A stretch of DNA of 64,000 bases from Acutalibacter sp. GTDB lineage: Bacteria > Bacillota > Clostridia > Oscillospirales > Acutalibacteraceae. The notes below the pieces were generated by a model. The model saw only the letters and a program-made list of their open reading frames with translations. It ran no database searches and had not been told where the DNA came from. Each line of letters starts with the position of its first letter. The stretch's first letter is position 1. The translations under genes and the position numbers were made by a program. Location: NCBI GenBank assembly GCA_020025775.1, contig JAHHRN010000004.1:62001-126000 (forward strand), written 5' to 3'. Shown here piece by piece: positions 26,034 through 34,411 of this stretch.

Positions 26034-26549
26034 ATGCTTCAGATCATTACAGCAGTATCGGTCGCCGCCCTTGTGGCGGCAGACCAGCTTATTAAATATT
26101 TTGTCCTTCGATTTTTAGAGCCGGTGGGCAGTGCACCGTTTATTCCGTATTTGGTGAAACTCACCTATGTGGAAAATACGGGTGCTGCCTTTGGCTCTTT
26201 TAGCAAATATACGGCAGTTTTGTCTGTTTTTACGGCGATTCTTTTGGGTGTTTGCCTTTACTTTTTATTCTCTGGCAAAATCAAAAAGAAATTACCCTAT
26301 GCAGCATTCTTGTTAATCACCGCCGGCGGCATCGGTAACCTCATTGACCGTGTGTTCCGAGGCTTTGTTATCGATTATTTTGATTTTATGTTTATGCGCT
26401 TTGCGGTGTTTAATTTCGCGGATTCCTTGGTCTGCGTCGGTGCATTTTTACTGATTTTGCACCTCATTATAGAAGCAGTGCAGGAGAACCGCGCCGAAAA
26501 GGCGAAAAAACAGGCGGAAACAGCGGAGCATACCGATGAAACCGATTGA
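26034..26549 (+). CDS. lspA: Lipoprotein signal peptidase LspA
   Basis: LspA cleaves the signal peptide of prolipoproteins in the membrane. The 171-residue protein has four membrane helices and the conserved blocks DQLIKYFV, VENTGAAFG, GGIGNLIDR, VIDYFDF (catalytic Asp114) and FNFADS (catalytic Asp130). The hydrophilic tail after residue 155 is rich in Glu and Lys. ATG 26034 follows AAGGAGC. It overlaps the pseudouridine synthase gene by 14 bases, the usual lspA-rluD pairing. Confidence 0.97.
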   Translation: MLQIITAVSVAALVAADQLIKYFVLRFLEPVGSAPFIPYLVKLTYVENTGAAFGSFSKYTAVLSVFTAILLGVCLYFLFSGKIKKKLPYAAFLLITAGGIGNLIDRVFRGFVIDYFDFMFMRFAVFNFADSLVCVGAFLLILHLIIEAVQENRAEKAKKQAETAEHTDETD

Positions 26550-27462
26550 ATTTACCGTATCGTCAGCGCAAAGCGGCGTTCGAGCCGATAAAATTTTACA
26601 GGAGATTTGTCCCGAGATTTCCCGTTCTGCCGCCCAAAAAGCGATAGAAGCCGGTGCACTTTTAAAGGACGGACAGCCGATTTCCAAAAATACGAAATTA
26701 AAAAGCGGCGACTTTTTGTGTTTCCTTCCTCCTGAAGAGGAAAGCCTTGTGCCCAAAGCCGAAAATATCCCTTTAGATATTGTCTACGAGGATGACGATT
26801 TGTTGGTCGTTAACAAGCCCAAAGGCATGGTGGTGCATCCTGCACCGGGACACACCGAAAATACCTTAGTCAGCGCGCTTTTGTACCATTGCGGTGAGCA
26901 TCTTTCCAAGGTGAACGGCGAGCTTCGTCCGGGCATTCTCCACCGTATTGATAAAGATACCAGTGGGCTTTTGATGGTGGCGAAAACCGATTTTGCCCAC
27001 GAGCATTTAGCCGAGCAGATTGCCGTGCATTCGTTTAAACGCGAATACAGAGGCATCATTTTAGGGCATTTAAAGGAGCCAAATGGCTCTGTGGATGCAC
27101 CTATTGGCAGAAATCCCAAGGACCGCAAAAAAATGGCGGTCACACTCCAAAACTCTAAAGAAGCGAGAACCGATTACGAAACCCTCGAGCAGTATGCGGG
27201 CTATTCCTTTATGCGTTTTGTCTTGCATACCGGCAGAACCCACCAAATTCGCGTACACATGGCGCATTTGGGGCATCCGCTTGCCGGCGATGCCGTTTAC
27301 GGAACGCCCAAAACCAAAGCCGAAAAGGCGCTCGAAGGGCAGTGTCTGCACGCGGCACTCCTTGGTTTTGTACACCCGAGAACGCAGGAATATTTAGAAT
27401 TTACCGCACCGCTTCCCACATATTTTGAGGAATTTAAGCGAAAGCTAAGCGTGAAAAACTAA
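26536..27462 (+). CDS. RluA/RluD-family pseudouridine synthase
   Basis: The 308-residue enzyme isomerises uridine to pseudouridine in rRNA (23S, by analogy with RluD). It has an N-terminal S4 domain (about 14-60), the NKPKGMVVHPAPGH strand, and the catalytic loop HRIDKDTSGLL with Asp139, then HTGRTHQIRVHMAHLGHPLAGDAVYG near 230-255. Start ATG 26536 lies inside lspA. Exact target positions cannot be told from sequence. Confidence 0.93.
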   Translation: MKPIEFTVSSAQSGVRADKILQEICPEISRSAAQKAIEAGALLKDGQPISKNTKLKSGDFLCFLPPEEESLVPKAENIPLDIVYEDDDLLVVNKPKGMVVHPAPGHTENTLVSALLYHCGEHLSKVNGELRPGILHRIDKDTSGLLMVAKTDFAHEHLAEQIAVHSFKREYRGIILGHLKEPNGSVDAPIGRNPKDRKKMAVTLQNSKEARTDYETLEQYAGYSFMRFVLHTGRTHQIRVHMAHLGHPLAGDAVYGTPKTKAEKALEGQCLHAALLGFVHPRTQEYLEFTAPLPTYFEEFKRKLSVKN

Positions 27463-27487
27463 TCCGTTATATTGTACCCTATGAAAG

Positions 27488-27510
27488 GCAAGAGCAATCT
27501 TGCGTTTTTA
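27488..27510 (+). terminator. Possible weak terminator before the transketolase genes
   Basis: A 6-bp stem GCAAGA / TCTTGC with a 4-nt loop is followed by GTTTTTA. It lies between rluD and the transketolase genes. The short stem makes it only a candidate. Confidence 0.4.
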
Positions 27511-27528
27511 AAATAAGGAGGAATTATC

Positions 27529-28371
27529 ATGGAGGCTGCAACGAAAAAATCGCTGCAAATTTTTGCACTCAAAGCAAGACAAGGTGTCTTAACCGGCGTT
27601 TACAACGCAAAGGCAGGGCATCCCGGTGGCTCACTTTCCATTTGTGATGTACTCAGCTACCTTTATAATGTCGAGCTTCACGTTGACCCCGCAAATCCCC
27701 ACAAAGAAGACAGAGACAGATTGGTGCTTTCCAAAGGTCATGCTGCACCGGCACTTTATGCGACCTTAGCGCTCAAGGGCTTTTTCCCCGTGGAAGCGCT
27801 CAAAACACTCCGTAAATCTGATAGCTTCTTACAGGGACATCCCAACATGGATAAAGTGCCCGGCGTAGATATGAGCACAGGCTCTCTCGGTCAAGGCATT
27901 TCCACCGCAGTTGGTATGGCACTTGGTGCAAAGCTGGACGGCGAAGCTTTCCACGTTCATGCCATTTTAGGCGACGGCGAATTGCAGGAAGGTCAGGTTT
28001 GGGAAGCCGCCATGTTTGCAGGCAATAAAGGCCTTTCCAATTTGACTGCATGGGTGGATAATAATAACTTACAGATTGACGGCACTATGGATGAAGTCAA
28101 TGCACCTTATCCGATTGCCGAAAAGTTTAAAGCCTTTAACTGGAACACCATCGAGATTGACGGCCATGATTTTGACCAGATAGATAAAGCAATGCAAGAA
28201 GCCAAAGCCTGCACCGACAGACCTACCGCTATCGTTATGAAAACGATTAAGGGCAAGGGCGTTTCCTTCATGGAAAATAAGGTGAATTGGCACGGCAGCG
28301 CACCGAACGAAGAGCAGTATAACGAAGCAATGGCAGAACTTACCGCCGCTTTAAATGAATTGGAGGCGTAA
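27529..28371 (+). CDS. Transketolase, N-terminal (TPP-binding) subunit
   Basis: This is the first half of a split transketolase, which moves two-carbon ketol units in the non-oxidative pentose phosphate pathway. The 280-residue protein has AGHPGGSLSICDVL, LSKGHAAPALYA, MSTGSLGQGISTAVGMALG and the thiamine-diphosphate motif GDGELQEGQVWEAAMFAG with NNN about 25 residues on. ATG 27529 follows AAGGAGG. The second half follows after 5 bases, so both are made together in equal amounts. Confidence 0.95.
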   Translation: MEAATKKSLQIFALKARQGVLTGVYNAKAGHPGGSLSICDVLSYLYNVELHVDPANPHKEDRDRLVLSKGHAAPALYATLALKGFFPVEALKTLRKSDSFLQGHPNMDKVPGVDMSTGSLGQGISTAVGMALGAKLDGEAFHVHAILGDGELQEGQVWEAAMFAGNKGLSNLTAWVDNNNLQIDGTMDEVNAPYPIAEKFKAFNWNTIEIDGHDFDQIDKAMQEAKACTDRPTAIVMKTIKGKGVSFMENKVNWHGSAPNEEQYNEAMAELTAALNELEA

Positions 28372-28376
28372 TCAAC

Positions 28377-29324
28377 ATGGCAGAAGCAGTAAAATGTGCA
28401 ACAAGAGAAGCCTACGGTAAAGCACTCGTAGAGCTTGGCGCAAAAGAAGAAAAACTTCTTGTTTTAGATGCCGACCTCGCAGCGGCAACTAAAACCGGTA
28501 TCTTTAAGAAAGCTTATCCCGAGAAGTTCATCGACGTCGGTATCGCCGAGAGCAACTTAATGGGCGTTGCAGCAGGCCTTGCCGCAACAGGTCATGTGGT
28601 TTTTGCAAGCTCCTTTGCCATGTTTGCCGCAGGCAGAGCCTTCGAGCAGGTTAGAAACTCCATCGGCTATCCGCATTTAAACGTAAAAATCGGCGCAACT
28701 CATGCCGGTATTTCCGTCGGCGAAGACGGCGCAAGCCACCAGTGCTGTGAGGATATCGCTCTTATGCGCTCTATCCCGGGCATGGTTATTTTAAATCCCG
28801 CCGATGACGTAGAAGCCAGAGCATGCGTATTCGCAGCAGCTAAGCACGACGGTCCTTGCTATCTTCGCTTCGGCAGACTTGCAGTAGACAGAATCTTCGA
28901 TGAAGATTATAAATTCGAAATCGGTAAGGGCAATATCTTAAAAGAAGGCGAGGATGTCACCTTGATTGCCACCGGCCTCATGGTACACGAAGCCTTAGAA
29001 GCCGCAGAAATCCTCAAAAACGAAGGCATTTCTGCTCGTGTTGTCAACATGGCTTCTATTAAACCGATTGACAGAGATTTAATCGTAGATTCCGCAAAGA
29101 AAACCGGTGCTATCGTTACCGCAGAAGAGCATAACATCTTGGGCGGTCTCGGCAGTGCCGTTGCAGAAGTACTTTGCGAAACCGTTCCCGTTCCGATGCT
29201 CAGAGTCGGCGTGGAAGACGTCTTCGGTAAATCCGGTCCTGCAAAGGAACTTTTACACATCTTCGGCTTAGATGCAGCACACATTGTAGAAAAAGCCAAA
29301 GCCGCAGTAGCCATGAAAAAATAA
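28377..29324 (+). CDS. Transketolase, C-terminal (pyrimidine-binding) subunit
   Basis: The 315-residue protein is the second half of the split transketolase. It has the pyrimidine-binding domain (LDADLAAATKTGIFKKAYPEKF-like start, DVGIAESNLMGVAAGLAATG, THAGISVGEDGASHQ, CYLRFGR) and the C-terminal transketolase domain (about 190-310, VTAEEHNILGGLGSAVAEVL). Heterotetramer formation with the upstream subunit is expected. A related reading, DXP synthase, is excluded because the two-gene split and motifs match the transketolase pair. Confidence 0.95.
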   Translation: MAEAVKCATREAYGKALVELGAKEEKLLVLDADLAAATKTGIFKKAYPEKFIDVGIAESNLMGVAAGLAATGHVVFASSFAMFAAGRAFEQVRNSIGYPHLNVKIGATHAGISVGEDGASHQCCEDIALMRSIPGMVILNPADDVEARACVFAAAKHDGPCYLRFGRLAVDRIFDEDYKFEIGKGNILKEGEDVTLIATGLMVHEALEAAEILKNEGISARVVNMASIKPIDRDLIVDSAKKTGAIVTAEEHNILGGLGSAVAEVLCETVPVPMLRVGVEDVFGKSGPAKELLHIFGLDAAHIVEKAKAAVAMKK

Positions 29325-29335
29325 ATTCAAAAATA

Positions 29336-29367
29336 AAAACTGCTCCGATAACTTCGGGGCAGTTTTT
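29336..29367 (+). terminator. Terminator after the transketolase genes
   Basis: AAAACTGCTCCGA pairs with TCGGGGCAGTTTT (one G-T wobble) over a 5-nt loop, ending in a T run. Confidence 0.9.
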
Positions 29368-29400
29368 GCTTTCTGTATGCTATCTTGAAACAGAAAAATA

Positions 29401-29437
29401 AAAGGACGGGATATAAAATCCTGTCCTTTTTCTTTTT
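29401..29437. terminator. Second, bidirectional terminator between convergent genes
   Basis: AAAGGACGGGAT pairs with ATCCTGTCCTTT over a 5-nt loop, with T runs on the right and A runs on the left. It can stop the leftward transcript of the small Cys-protein and YlbJ genes. Confidence 0.82.
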
Positions 29438-29450
29438 GTCGATTTTTCCT

Positions 29451-29672
29451 TTATAACTCAAAATCCTCTGCCGAAAATTCGGGCATTTTGGGCTTTCTTT
29501 TGGGTTGCCGTTTTAAAATATCATATTTATATTTTTTACAAACGCCGTCCAGCGGCACAATGCCTTTCTTTTCGCATAAAATCGTTTCTCCGTCCGGCGA
29601 ACGGCGCCCGTAAAGGCAGTATTCACATTTCGGCGCGATTTCCTGCGCGGCGTCCTTTTTCGCTTTGAACAT
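29451..29672 (-). CDS. Small Cys-containing protein of unknown function
   Basis: This is a 73-residue basic protein that I cannot name. It has a CEYCLYGRR pair, a second Cys in ILCEKKG and a fourth in GVCKKYKYD, together a plausible four-Cys metal site over residues 17-49. A Lys/Arg/Pro-rich stretch and an acidic end follow. Small proteins of this pattern occur in clostridial genomes next to sporulation or unrelated genes. ATG 29672 (MFKAKK) is chosen because a GTGGGG site precedes it; an upstream GTG at 29693 would add seven residues. It lies 27 bases from ylbJ, probably in one transcript. Confidence 0.6.
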   Translation of the reverse strand: MFKAKKDAAQEIAPKCEYCLYGRRSPDGETILCEKKGIVPLDGVCKKYKYDILKRQPKRKPKMPEFSAEDFEL

Positions 29673-29699
29673 CCCCACACAACCTTTCTTCACCTTATT

Positions 29700-30764
29700 T
29701 TAACACATTTCCTTGCCTCTATCAAGTTCCAAAATCAGCAGAATACTCATGAACAGAAGCGATAAAAATGCTGGCGCAGAAACGTGATAAGGGGCGGGAA
29801 TTAGCGTTGCCGCAGAAGAAAACACAGGTGTTTCACAGGGAAAGAATTTTAAAAGCAAAAGGCAAAAGAGCGAAGAAAGCACGGCGGCGATACAGCGGCT
29901 CACCAAAAAATGCCGAAACTGTACGCCACATTCTCCAAGGTCGGAAAGCACCTGACAATGCACCGAAAGTCCACCGAAGGAAAGAATGGCGGCGAGCACG
30001 GGCAGGGGAAAATGTCCCACTGCCGCCTTTAAACCTACGGTCACTTCTAAAATGCAGTTTAAAAAGAGCTTACACCCGAGGGGAAGCGGTAGGGTGTTGA
30101 GGCAAGCGGTCACGGTATAAAATAAAATGACCCACGCACAAATCGAAAGCATACTGTGTGAAGCTCTGGAAACCGAAGCGGTCATTGCCGAAGAAAACGG
30201 CAAGGTGCTGACTGTCATTTTCGGAATTTTTTGCTGAAATGTTGCCGCCTTCTCTTTGAAAAATCCTGTGAAAAATCCTAAAGTCAGTGCCGAAAGTACC
30301 GCAGAAGTATATAGTAAAACCCCGGCGCGAAGGCTTTTTAACATGGAAAGCCCGACAGCGAAAATCACAAACGCAGGGCCTGCATTAAAAGCAAACATCG
30401 AAAGACGTTCGGCTTCATTTTGCGTGATGCGACCGAGCTTTAAAAGCTGTGCCGTCATGGAAATCCCAACAGGGAAGCCGCCGACAAGGCTCATTAAAAT
30501 TACACTGCCGCATTCCGAGGGCAAACGAAAAATATAACGGGTCAGAGGCGAAAGTCCCTTGCCGATGAGTGCCGAAAGTCCGCTCTCGAGCCAAAAATTT
30601 GCAAGCACTAAAAAGAGAAATAAGGAGGGGATGACCACATTGCCACAAAGGGCAATGCCTTCCTTTACACTTTGGGCACACGCTTCGGGCATTCGAAATA
30701 AAAAATAACAAAGAAATAGAGATAAGAGCGGCGGCAAAACCACCCGCATTTTTTTCAGAAACAC
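29700..30764 (-). CDS. ylbJ: YlbJ-like sporulation integral membrane protein
   Basis: The 354-residue protein has about eight to ten membrane helices and the nucleoside-recognition/YlbJ pattern: GIALCGNVVIPSLFLFLVLANF, a paired LPSECGSVILMSLVGGFPVGISM segment, and EAERLSMFAFNAGPAFVI. YlbJ is made in the mother cell during Bacillus sporulation and is needed for cortex formation. GTG 30764 is chosen for its AAAGGGGG site; a TTG at 30788 has none. It is divergent from yqfC-yqfD, two further sporulation genes, which supports the call. Confidence 0.83.
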   Translation of the reverse strand: MFLKKMRVVLPPLLSLFLCYFLFRMPEACAQSVKEGIALCGNVVIPSLFLFLVLANFWLESGLSALIGKGLSPLTRYIFRLPSECGSVILMSLVGGFPVGISMTAQLLKLGRITQNEAERLSMFAFNAGPAFVIFAVGLSMLKSLRAGVLLYTSAVLSALTLGFFTGFFKEKAATFQQKIPKMTVSTLPFSSAMTASVSRASHSMLSICAWVILFYTVTACLNTLPLPLGCKLFLNCILEVTVGLKAAVGHFPLPVLAAILSFGGLSVHCQVLSDLGECGVQFRHFLVSRCIAAVLSSLFCLLLLKFFPCETPVFSSAATLIPAPYHVSAPAFLSLLFMSILLILELDRGKEMC

Positions 30765-30781
30765 AAAAAGCCCCCTTTCGG

Positions 30782-30810
30782 TAATCAATTTATATGCGTT
30801 TGCATACAGT
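30782..30810 (+). promoter_or_regulatory. Possible SigE-type sporulation promoter of yqfC-yqfD
   Basis: CATACAGT at 30803-30810 differs by one base from the SigE -10 consensus CATACA(A/C/T)T. The upstream box around 30782-30788 (TAATCAA) is a poor -35 match. Known SigE control of yqfCD in Bacillus makes it worth recording. Confidence 0.4.
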
Positions 30811-30833
30811 TCTATGAGCGGGAGGGATTCGCT

Positions 30834-31124
30834 TTGAGAAAAAATAAAAAAGCAAAACAGAAAGAACGGGAACAGGCGGCAATGGAGAATTTTGGTGTTC
30901 CGAGACTCTTAAAGCCAAGCCTTTTTCATATGGAAATGCAGGGCAATGAAGAAGTCATTTTGGACGGCTGCGACGGCGTTTTGGATTACGGTGAAACCGC
31001 CATTAAGATTCGTGCAGGTAAGCTTCTTATCACCTTCCAGGGCGACGGCTTATTGCTCAAATCCTATGGGGACAGCGAAGCGGTGATTGAAGGACAAATT
31101 TTAAATATTGCCTTTGAAAATTAA
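30834..31124 (+). CDS. yqfC: YqfC-family sporulation protein
   Basis: The 96-residue protein has a basic start and the YqfC domain (about 20-95), with PSLFHMEMQGNEEVILDGCDGVLDYGETAIKI and a C-terminal strand. YqfC is a mother-cell sporulation protein of unknown action that is always paired with YqfD. The start is TTG 30834 behind GGGAGGG. yqfD follows after 11 bases. Confidence 0.9.
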   Translation: MRKNKKAKQKEREQAAMENFGVPRLLKPSLFHMEMQGNEEVILDGCDGVLDYGETAIKIRAGKLLITFQGDGLLLKSYGDSEAVIEGQILNIAFEN

Positions 31125-31135
31125 GGGGGGACTTT

Positions 31136-32302
31136 ATGTTCATTTTAAAGCTGGTGCGCGTATTTTTCGGCTATGTTGTATTTGAAGCGGTCGGTGGATT
31201 CCCCGAACGCTTTTTAAATCTTTGCGCCAATGCGAAAATACCTCTCTGGGATGCCCAATTTCATGGCGATACCATGGAGGCAAAAACCACGGTAGAGGGC
31301 TATAAGCGCATCCGAAAATCCGCCCATGCCGCAGGGGTGCATTTGCATATTCGCGAAAAGTGCGGCGTCCCTTTTTTCTTTTCCCAAAACAAAAAGCGAA
31401 AAGGACTTTTTATCGGCATCGTAATTTTTCTCGCGGTGCTCTTCGTTTTATCTTCCATGGTATGGTCAGTACGCGTAGTGGGCAATGAAACGATCCCCGA
31501 GGAAGAAATTTTAGCGGTTGCCGAGGACCTCGGAATTTACGTCGGTGCTAGAAAAAAGAGCCTGCATGCTTCCGAGCTTGCCGATAGCATTACCGAAAAA
31601 ATCGAAGCCTTGAGCTGGGCGGCGGTGAATATTGATTTTTCAAGAGTGGTTATCGAAGTGCGCGAAGCTACGCCAAAGCCCGATATTAGCGACGTTAAAA
31701 CACCCTCGAATATCATTGCCGCCGAAGATGGTATTTTAACGCGGCTGGATGTTTATTCGGGTACACCAGCACAGCTTGAAGGTTCGGCAATTTTAAAAGG
31801 GGATTTGCTTATTTCCGGTGTTATGGAAAATAAAGATAATTCCGAACGACTCAAAAGTGCTGACGGGCACGCCTATGCCCGTGTAGAGCGTCCGTTTTGT
31901 TTTACGGGTACGGAAACCGAGGTTGCCGTTTGTAAGGCAGTGCACAGCCGCAAGATTCTCTACTTCTTCGGTTTGAGAATTCCCCTCGGAAAGCCGCTGG
32001 GCGAAAAGGCCTTTGCCGTCATGCATGCACCGGAAAATAAAGACACCGTTTTGCCGCTCGGACTCATCACCGAACACGCCGCCGATTATGCCGTGCAAGA
32101 GGAAGAAATCAAAACCGAAACAGCCTTGCATTTATCTGCCATGCGCTTTTTTAAATTTCAAAAAAACACCTTAGAGGAGAGCAAAATCTTAGAGGAAACC
32201 GTGCAGTTCCCTCAAGAACAAAATGGGCAGAGAATTGAAGGGCTGTTCATTTGTGAAAAAGATATTGGAAAAAAGCAACAGATTTTTGTAGAAAAAAATT
32301 AG
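31136..32302 (+). CDS. yqfD: Sporulation protein YqfD
   Basis: The 388-residue protein has a small N-terminal cytoplasmic domain, one membrane helix (about 88-108, GLFIGIVIFLAVLFVLSSMVW) and a large extracytoplasmic part beginning VRVVGNETIPEEEILAVAEDLGI, a POTRA-like segment. In Bacillus it is made under SigE and is needed for efficient sporulation. It follows yqfC and precedes phoH, the standard clostridial order. The phoH promoter begins within its stop codon. Confidence 0.93.
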   Translation: MFILKLVRVFFGYVVFEAVGGFPERFLNLCANAKIPLWDAQFHGDTMEAKTTVEGYKRIRKSAHAAGVHLHIREKCGVPFFFSQNKKRKGLFIGIVIFLAVLFVLSSMVWSVRVVGNETIPEEEILAVAEDLGIYVGARKKSLHASELADSITEKIEALSWAAVNIDFSRVVIEVREATPKPDISDVKTPSNIIAAEDGILTRLDVYSGTPAQLEGSAILKGDLLISGVMENKDNSERLKSADGHAYARVERPFCFTGTETEVAVCKAVHSRKILYFFGLRIPLGKPLGEKAFAVMHAPENKDTVLPLGLITEHAADYAVQEEEIKTETALHLSAMRFFKFQKNTLEESKILEETVQFPQEQNGQRIEGLFICEKDIGKKQQIFVEKN

Positions 32303-32330
32303 TGACTAATCACAAAATCCGTGATATAAT
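32302..32330 (+). promoter_or_regulatory. Promoter of the phoH-ybeY-dgkA-era block
   Basis: GTGACT at 32302-32307 and an exact TATAAT at 32325-32330 have a 17-bp spacer. It starts at the yqfD stop, so vegetative genes downstream need not depend on the sporulation promoter. Confidence 0.68.
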
Positions 32331-32414
32331 ATATCTATAATCAACAGAATTTTGGCTTTTTCCAAAAAATCCCTCGAAATTTCTGTTGGCTCCTACAAAA
32401 AAGGAAGTGTTTCT

Positions 32415-33377
32415 TTGGCAGAACAAATCATGCACATGGAGCGCATGGAACACGCTGTCAGCTTATTCGGCAGCTTTGATGAGCATATGCGTCGCGTAGA
32501 AGAGCAGTTCGACGTGCGCGTGGTAAGCCGCGGCTCAGATTTAAAAATCAGCGGTCTCGAAAGCAATGTCCTTTTGGCGCGCCGTGCCATTGAGGGGCTT
32601 TTAACCCTCATTGAAAAAGGCGAGGCGCTCTCTGAGCAGAATGTACGTTATGTGCTTTCTTTAGTGGAAGAGGGCGACACCGAAAAGCTCCCTGAGCTTT
32701 ACGGCGACTGTATTTGCATCAGCGCAAAGGGCAAACCGATTAAGCCCAAAACTTTCGGGCAAAAGAAATATCTCGAAGCGATTCGTCAAAACACCGTGAC
32801 CTTAGGCGTCGGCCCTGCCGGTACGGGTAAAACCTATCTGGCGGTTGCCATGGCAGTTACGGCATTTCGTAAAAAAGAAGTGGAACGCATTATTTTAACG
32901 CGCCCTGCCGTGGAGGCCGGTGAAAAACTTGGCTTCTTGCCCGGCGATTTGCAGCAGAAGGTAGATCCTTACCTTCGTCCGCTTTACGATGCACTTTTCG
33001 ATATGCTCGGCCCCGAAGCCTTTGCCCGCTGTCAGGAGCGCGGCAACATTGAGGTTGCACCGCTGGCCTATATGCGCGGCAGAACCTTAGATGACAGCTT
33101 CATCATCTTAGACGAAGCACAAAATGCCACCAAAGAGCAAATGAAAATGTTCTTAACCCGTCTCGGTTTCCATTCCAAAATGGTCGTGACCGGTGACATT
33201 ACGCAAATTGACCTGCCGGACGGCAAAAAATCCGGCTTGATTGAAGCAACCAGAATACTGAAAAATATCCCCGATATCGCGATTTGCCGATTGACGGGTA
33301 AGGATGTAGTACGCCACAGCTTAGTGCAGGAAATCATTCGGGCGTACGAGAAAAATGAGGAGGCAAAAAAGAAATGA
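32415..33377 (+). CDS. phoH: PhoH-like ATPase (YqfL/PhoH family)
   Basis: The 320-residue protein has an N-terminal KH-like part (about 15-70), and a P-loop ATPase domain with Walker A GPAGTGKT near 133-140, LTRPAVEAGEKLGFLPGD and the Walker B FIILDEAQNAT. PhoH proteins are RNA-linked ATPases, often next to the 16S maturation endonuclease YbeY, as here. TTG 32415 is chosen because AAGGAAG precedes it by seven bases and it gives the usual PhoH start. Its stop overlaps the ybeY start (ATGA). Confidence 0.93.
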   Translation: MAEQIMHMERMEHAVSLFGSFDEHMRRVEEQFDVRVVSRGSDLKISGLESNVLLARRAIEGLLTLIEKGEALSEQNVRYVLSLVEEGDTEKLPELYGDCICISAKGKPIKPKTFGQKKYLEAIRQNTVTLGVGPAGTGKTYLAVAMAVTAFRKKEVERIILTRPAVEAGEKLGFLPGDLQQKVDPYLRPLYDALFDMLGPEAFARCQERGNIEVAPLAYMRGRTLDDSFIILDEAQNATKEQMKMFLTRLGFHSKMVVTGDITQIDLPDGKKSGLIEATRILKNIPDIAICRLTGKDVVRHSLVQEIIRAYEKNEEAKKK

Positions 33378-33883
33378 TTGACAAGATTAAAGTAGTGATT
33401 CAGAATGCACAGAAAACTGTAAAAATTCCGACCGGTGTGCGTATGCTCATCCGTCGCTGCTGCCATGCAGTATTGATTCAGGAGGGCTTTGACGGCTCTG
33501 CTGAAATCAGCGTAACCTTTGTAGACAACGAACAGATTCGCGAGCTTAACAAGAAGCATCGCAATATGGATAAGGCAACAGACGTGCTCTCTTTCCCGCT
33601 TTCCGATGACGGCAAAACCTTTGATGTTGACCCCGAAACCGGCATAAAGCAGCTCGGTGACATTGTAATTTCCATGGAAACCGCTATGCACCAGGCACAG
33701 GAATACGGTCATCCGCTTCAGAGAGAGGTTGCTTTCTTAACTGTGCACTCCATGCTTCACCTTTTGGGCTATGACCACGTAAACGGTGGCTTGGAAGCTG
33801 TGCATATGCGTGAAAAGGAAGAAGCTGTTTTAACCCAGCTCGGCTTAAAGCGTAACGGCAGCTATTATTTTGATGCAGAATAA
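33374..33883 (+). CDS. ybeY: rRNA maturation endoribonuclease YbeY
   Basis: YbeY is a zinc-dependent endoribonuclease for 16S rRNA 3'-end maturation. The 169-residue protein ends its core with HSMLHLLGYDHV, which gives the H-x3-H-x5-H zinc site, and has the upstream NKKHRNMDKATDVLSFPL segment. It overlaps phoH by 4 bases, so the two are translationally coupled, and is followed by dgkA after 3 bases. Confidence 0.95.
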   Translation: MIDKIKVVIQNAQKTVKIPTGVRMLIRRCCHAVLIQEGFDGSAEISVTFVDNEQIRELNKKHRNMDKATDVLSFPLSDDGKTFDVDPETGIKQLGDIVISMETAMHQAQEYGHPLQREVAFLTVHSMLHLLGYDHVNGGLEAVHMREKEEAVLTQLGLKRNGSYYFDAE

Positions 33884-33886
33884 GTT

Positions 33887-34375
33887 ATGAAAGCCTTATT
33901 TAAAAGCTTCTTTTATGCCTTTCGCGGCATCTGCTTTGCGGCAGAGAAAGAACGGAATTTTCGAATCCATTTGGTGTGCATGCTCTACATGTACACCTTT
34001 TTGACCGTTTATGACTTCTTTTTACTGGAGCGAGGCGATTGGGCTTTGCTCTTCTTGGCAACGGCTTTGGTTTTTTCAGCGGAGCTTCTCAATACCGCTA
34101 TAGAAAGAACGGTAGACCTCGCGAGCGAAGAACGCACCGAAAACGGAAAAATCGCGAAGGATTGTGCCGCAGGTGCGGTGCTTGTCGCGGCAATTTTCGC
34201 CGTGTGCGTCGGTATTGCCGTTTTAGGGCAAAAGGCAGCTTTTTTAGGCCTGCTTGCTTATTATAAAGAAAATCCTTGGATGTTTTTCGCTTTACTGCTA
34301 TCCTTTATTCCGGCAACGCTCTTTATTTTTAAAGGCTTTGGGAAAAGGTCGGCACGAAATGAAAAATTCCAATAA
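33887..34375 (+). CDS. dgkA: Diacylglycerol/undecaprenol kinase family protein
   Basis: The 162-residue membrane kinase has the DgkA signature FSAELLNTAIERTVDL, followed by KIAKDCAAGAVLVAAI. Gram-positive members phosphorylate undecaprenol to recycle the cell-wall carrier lipid. Three membrane helices make the core. A fourth C-terminal helix (about 135-155) follows, making this protein longer than the 120-130 residues common in Firmicutes. The ribosome site is weak and translation may depend on ybeY, whose stop lies 3 bases upstream. Confidence 0.92.
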   Translation: MKALFKSFFYAFRGICFAAEKERNFRIHLVCMLYMYTFLTVYDFFLLERGDWALLFLATALVFSAELLNTAIERTVDLASEERTENGKIAKDCAAGAVLVAAIFAVCVGIAVLGQKAAFLGLLAYYKENPWMFFALLLSFIPATLFIFKGFGKRSARNEKFQ

Positions 34376-34411
34376 TCCATATTTACCTTTATTTCGGAAA
34401 GGAAAGCTTCT

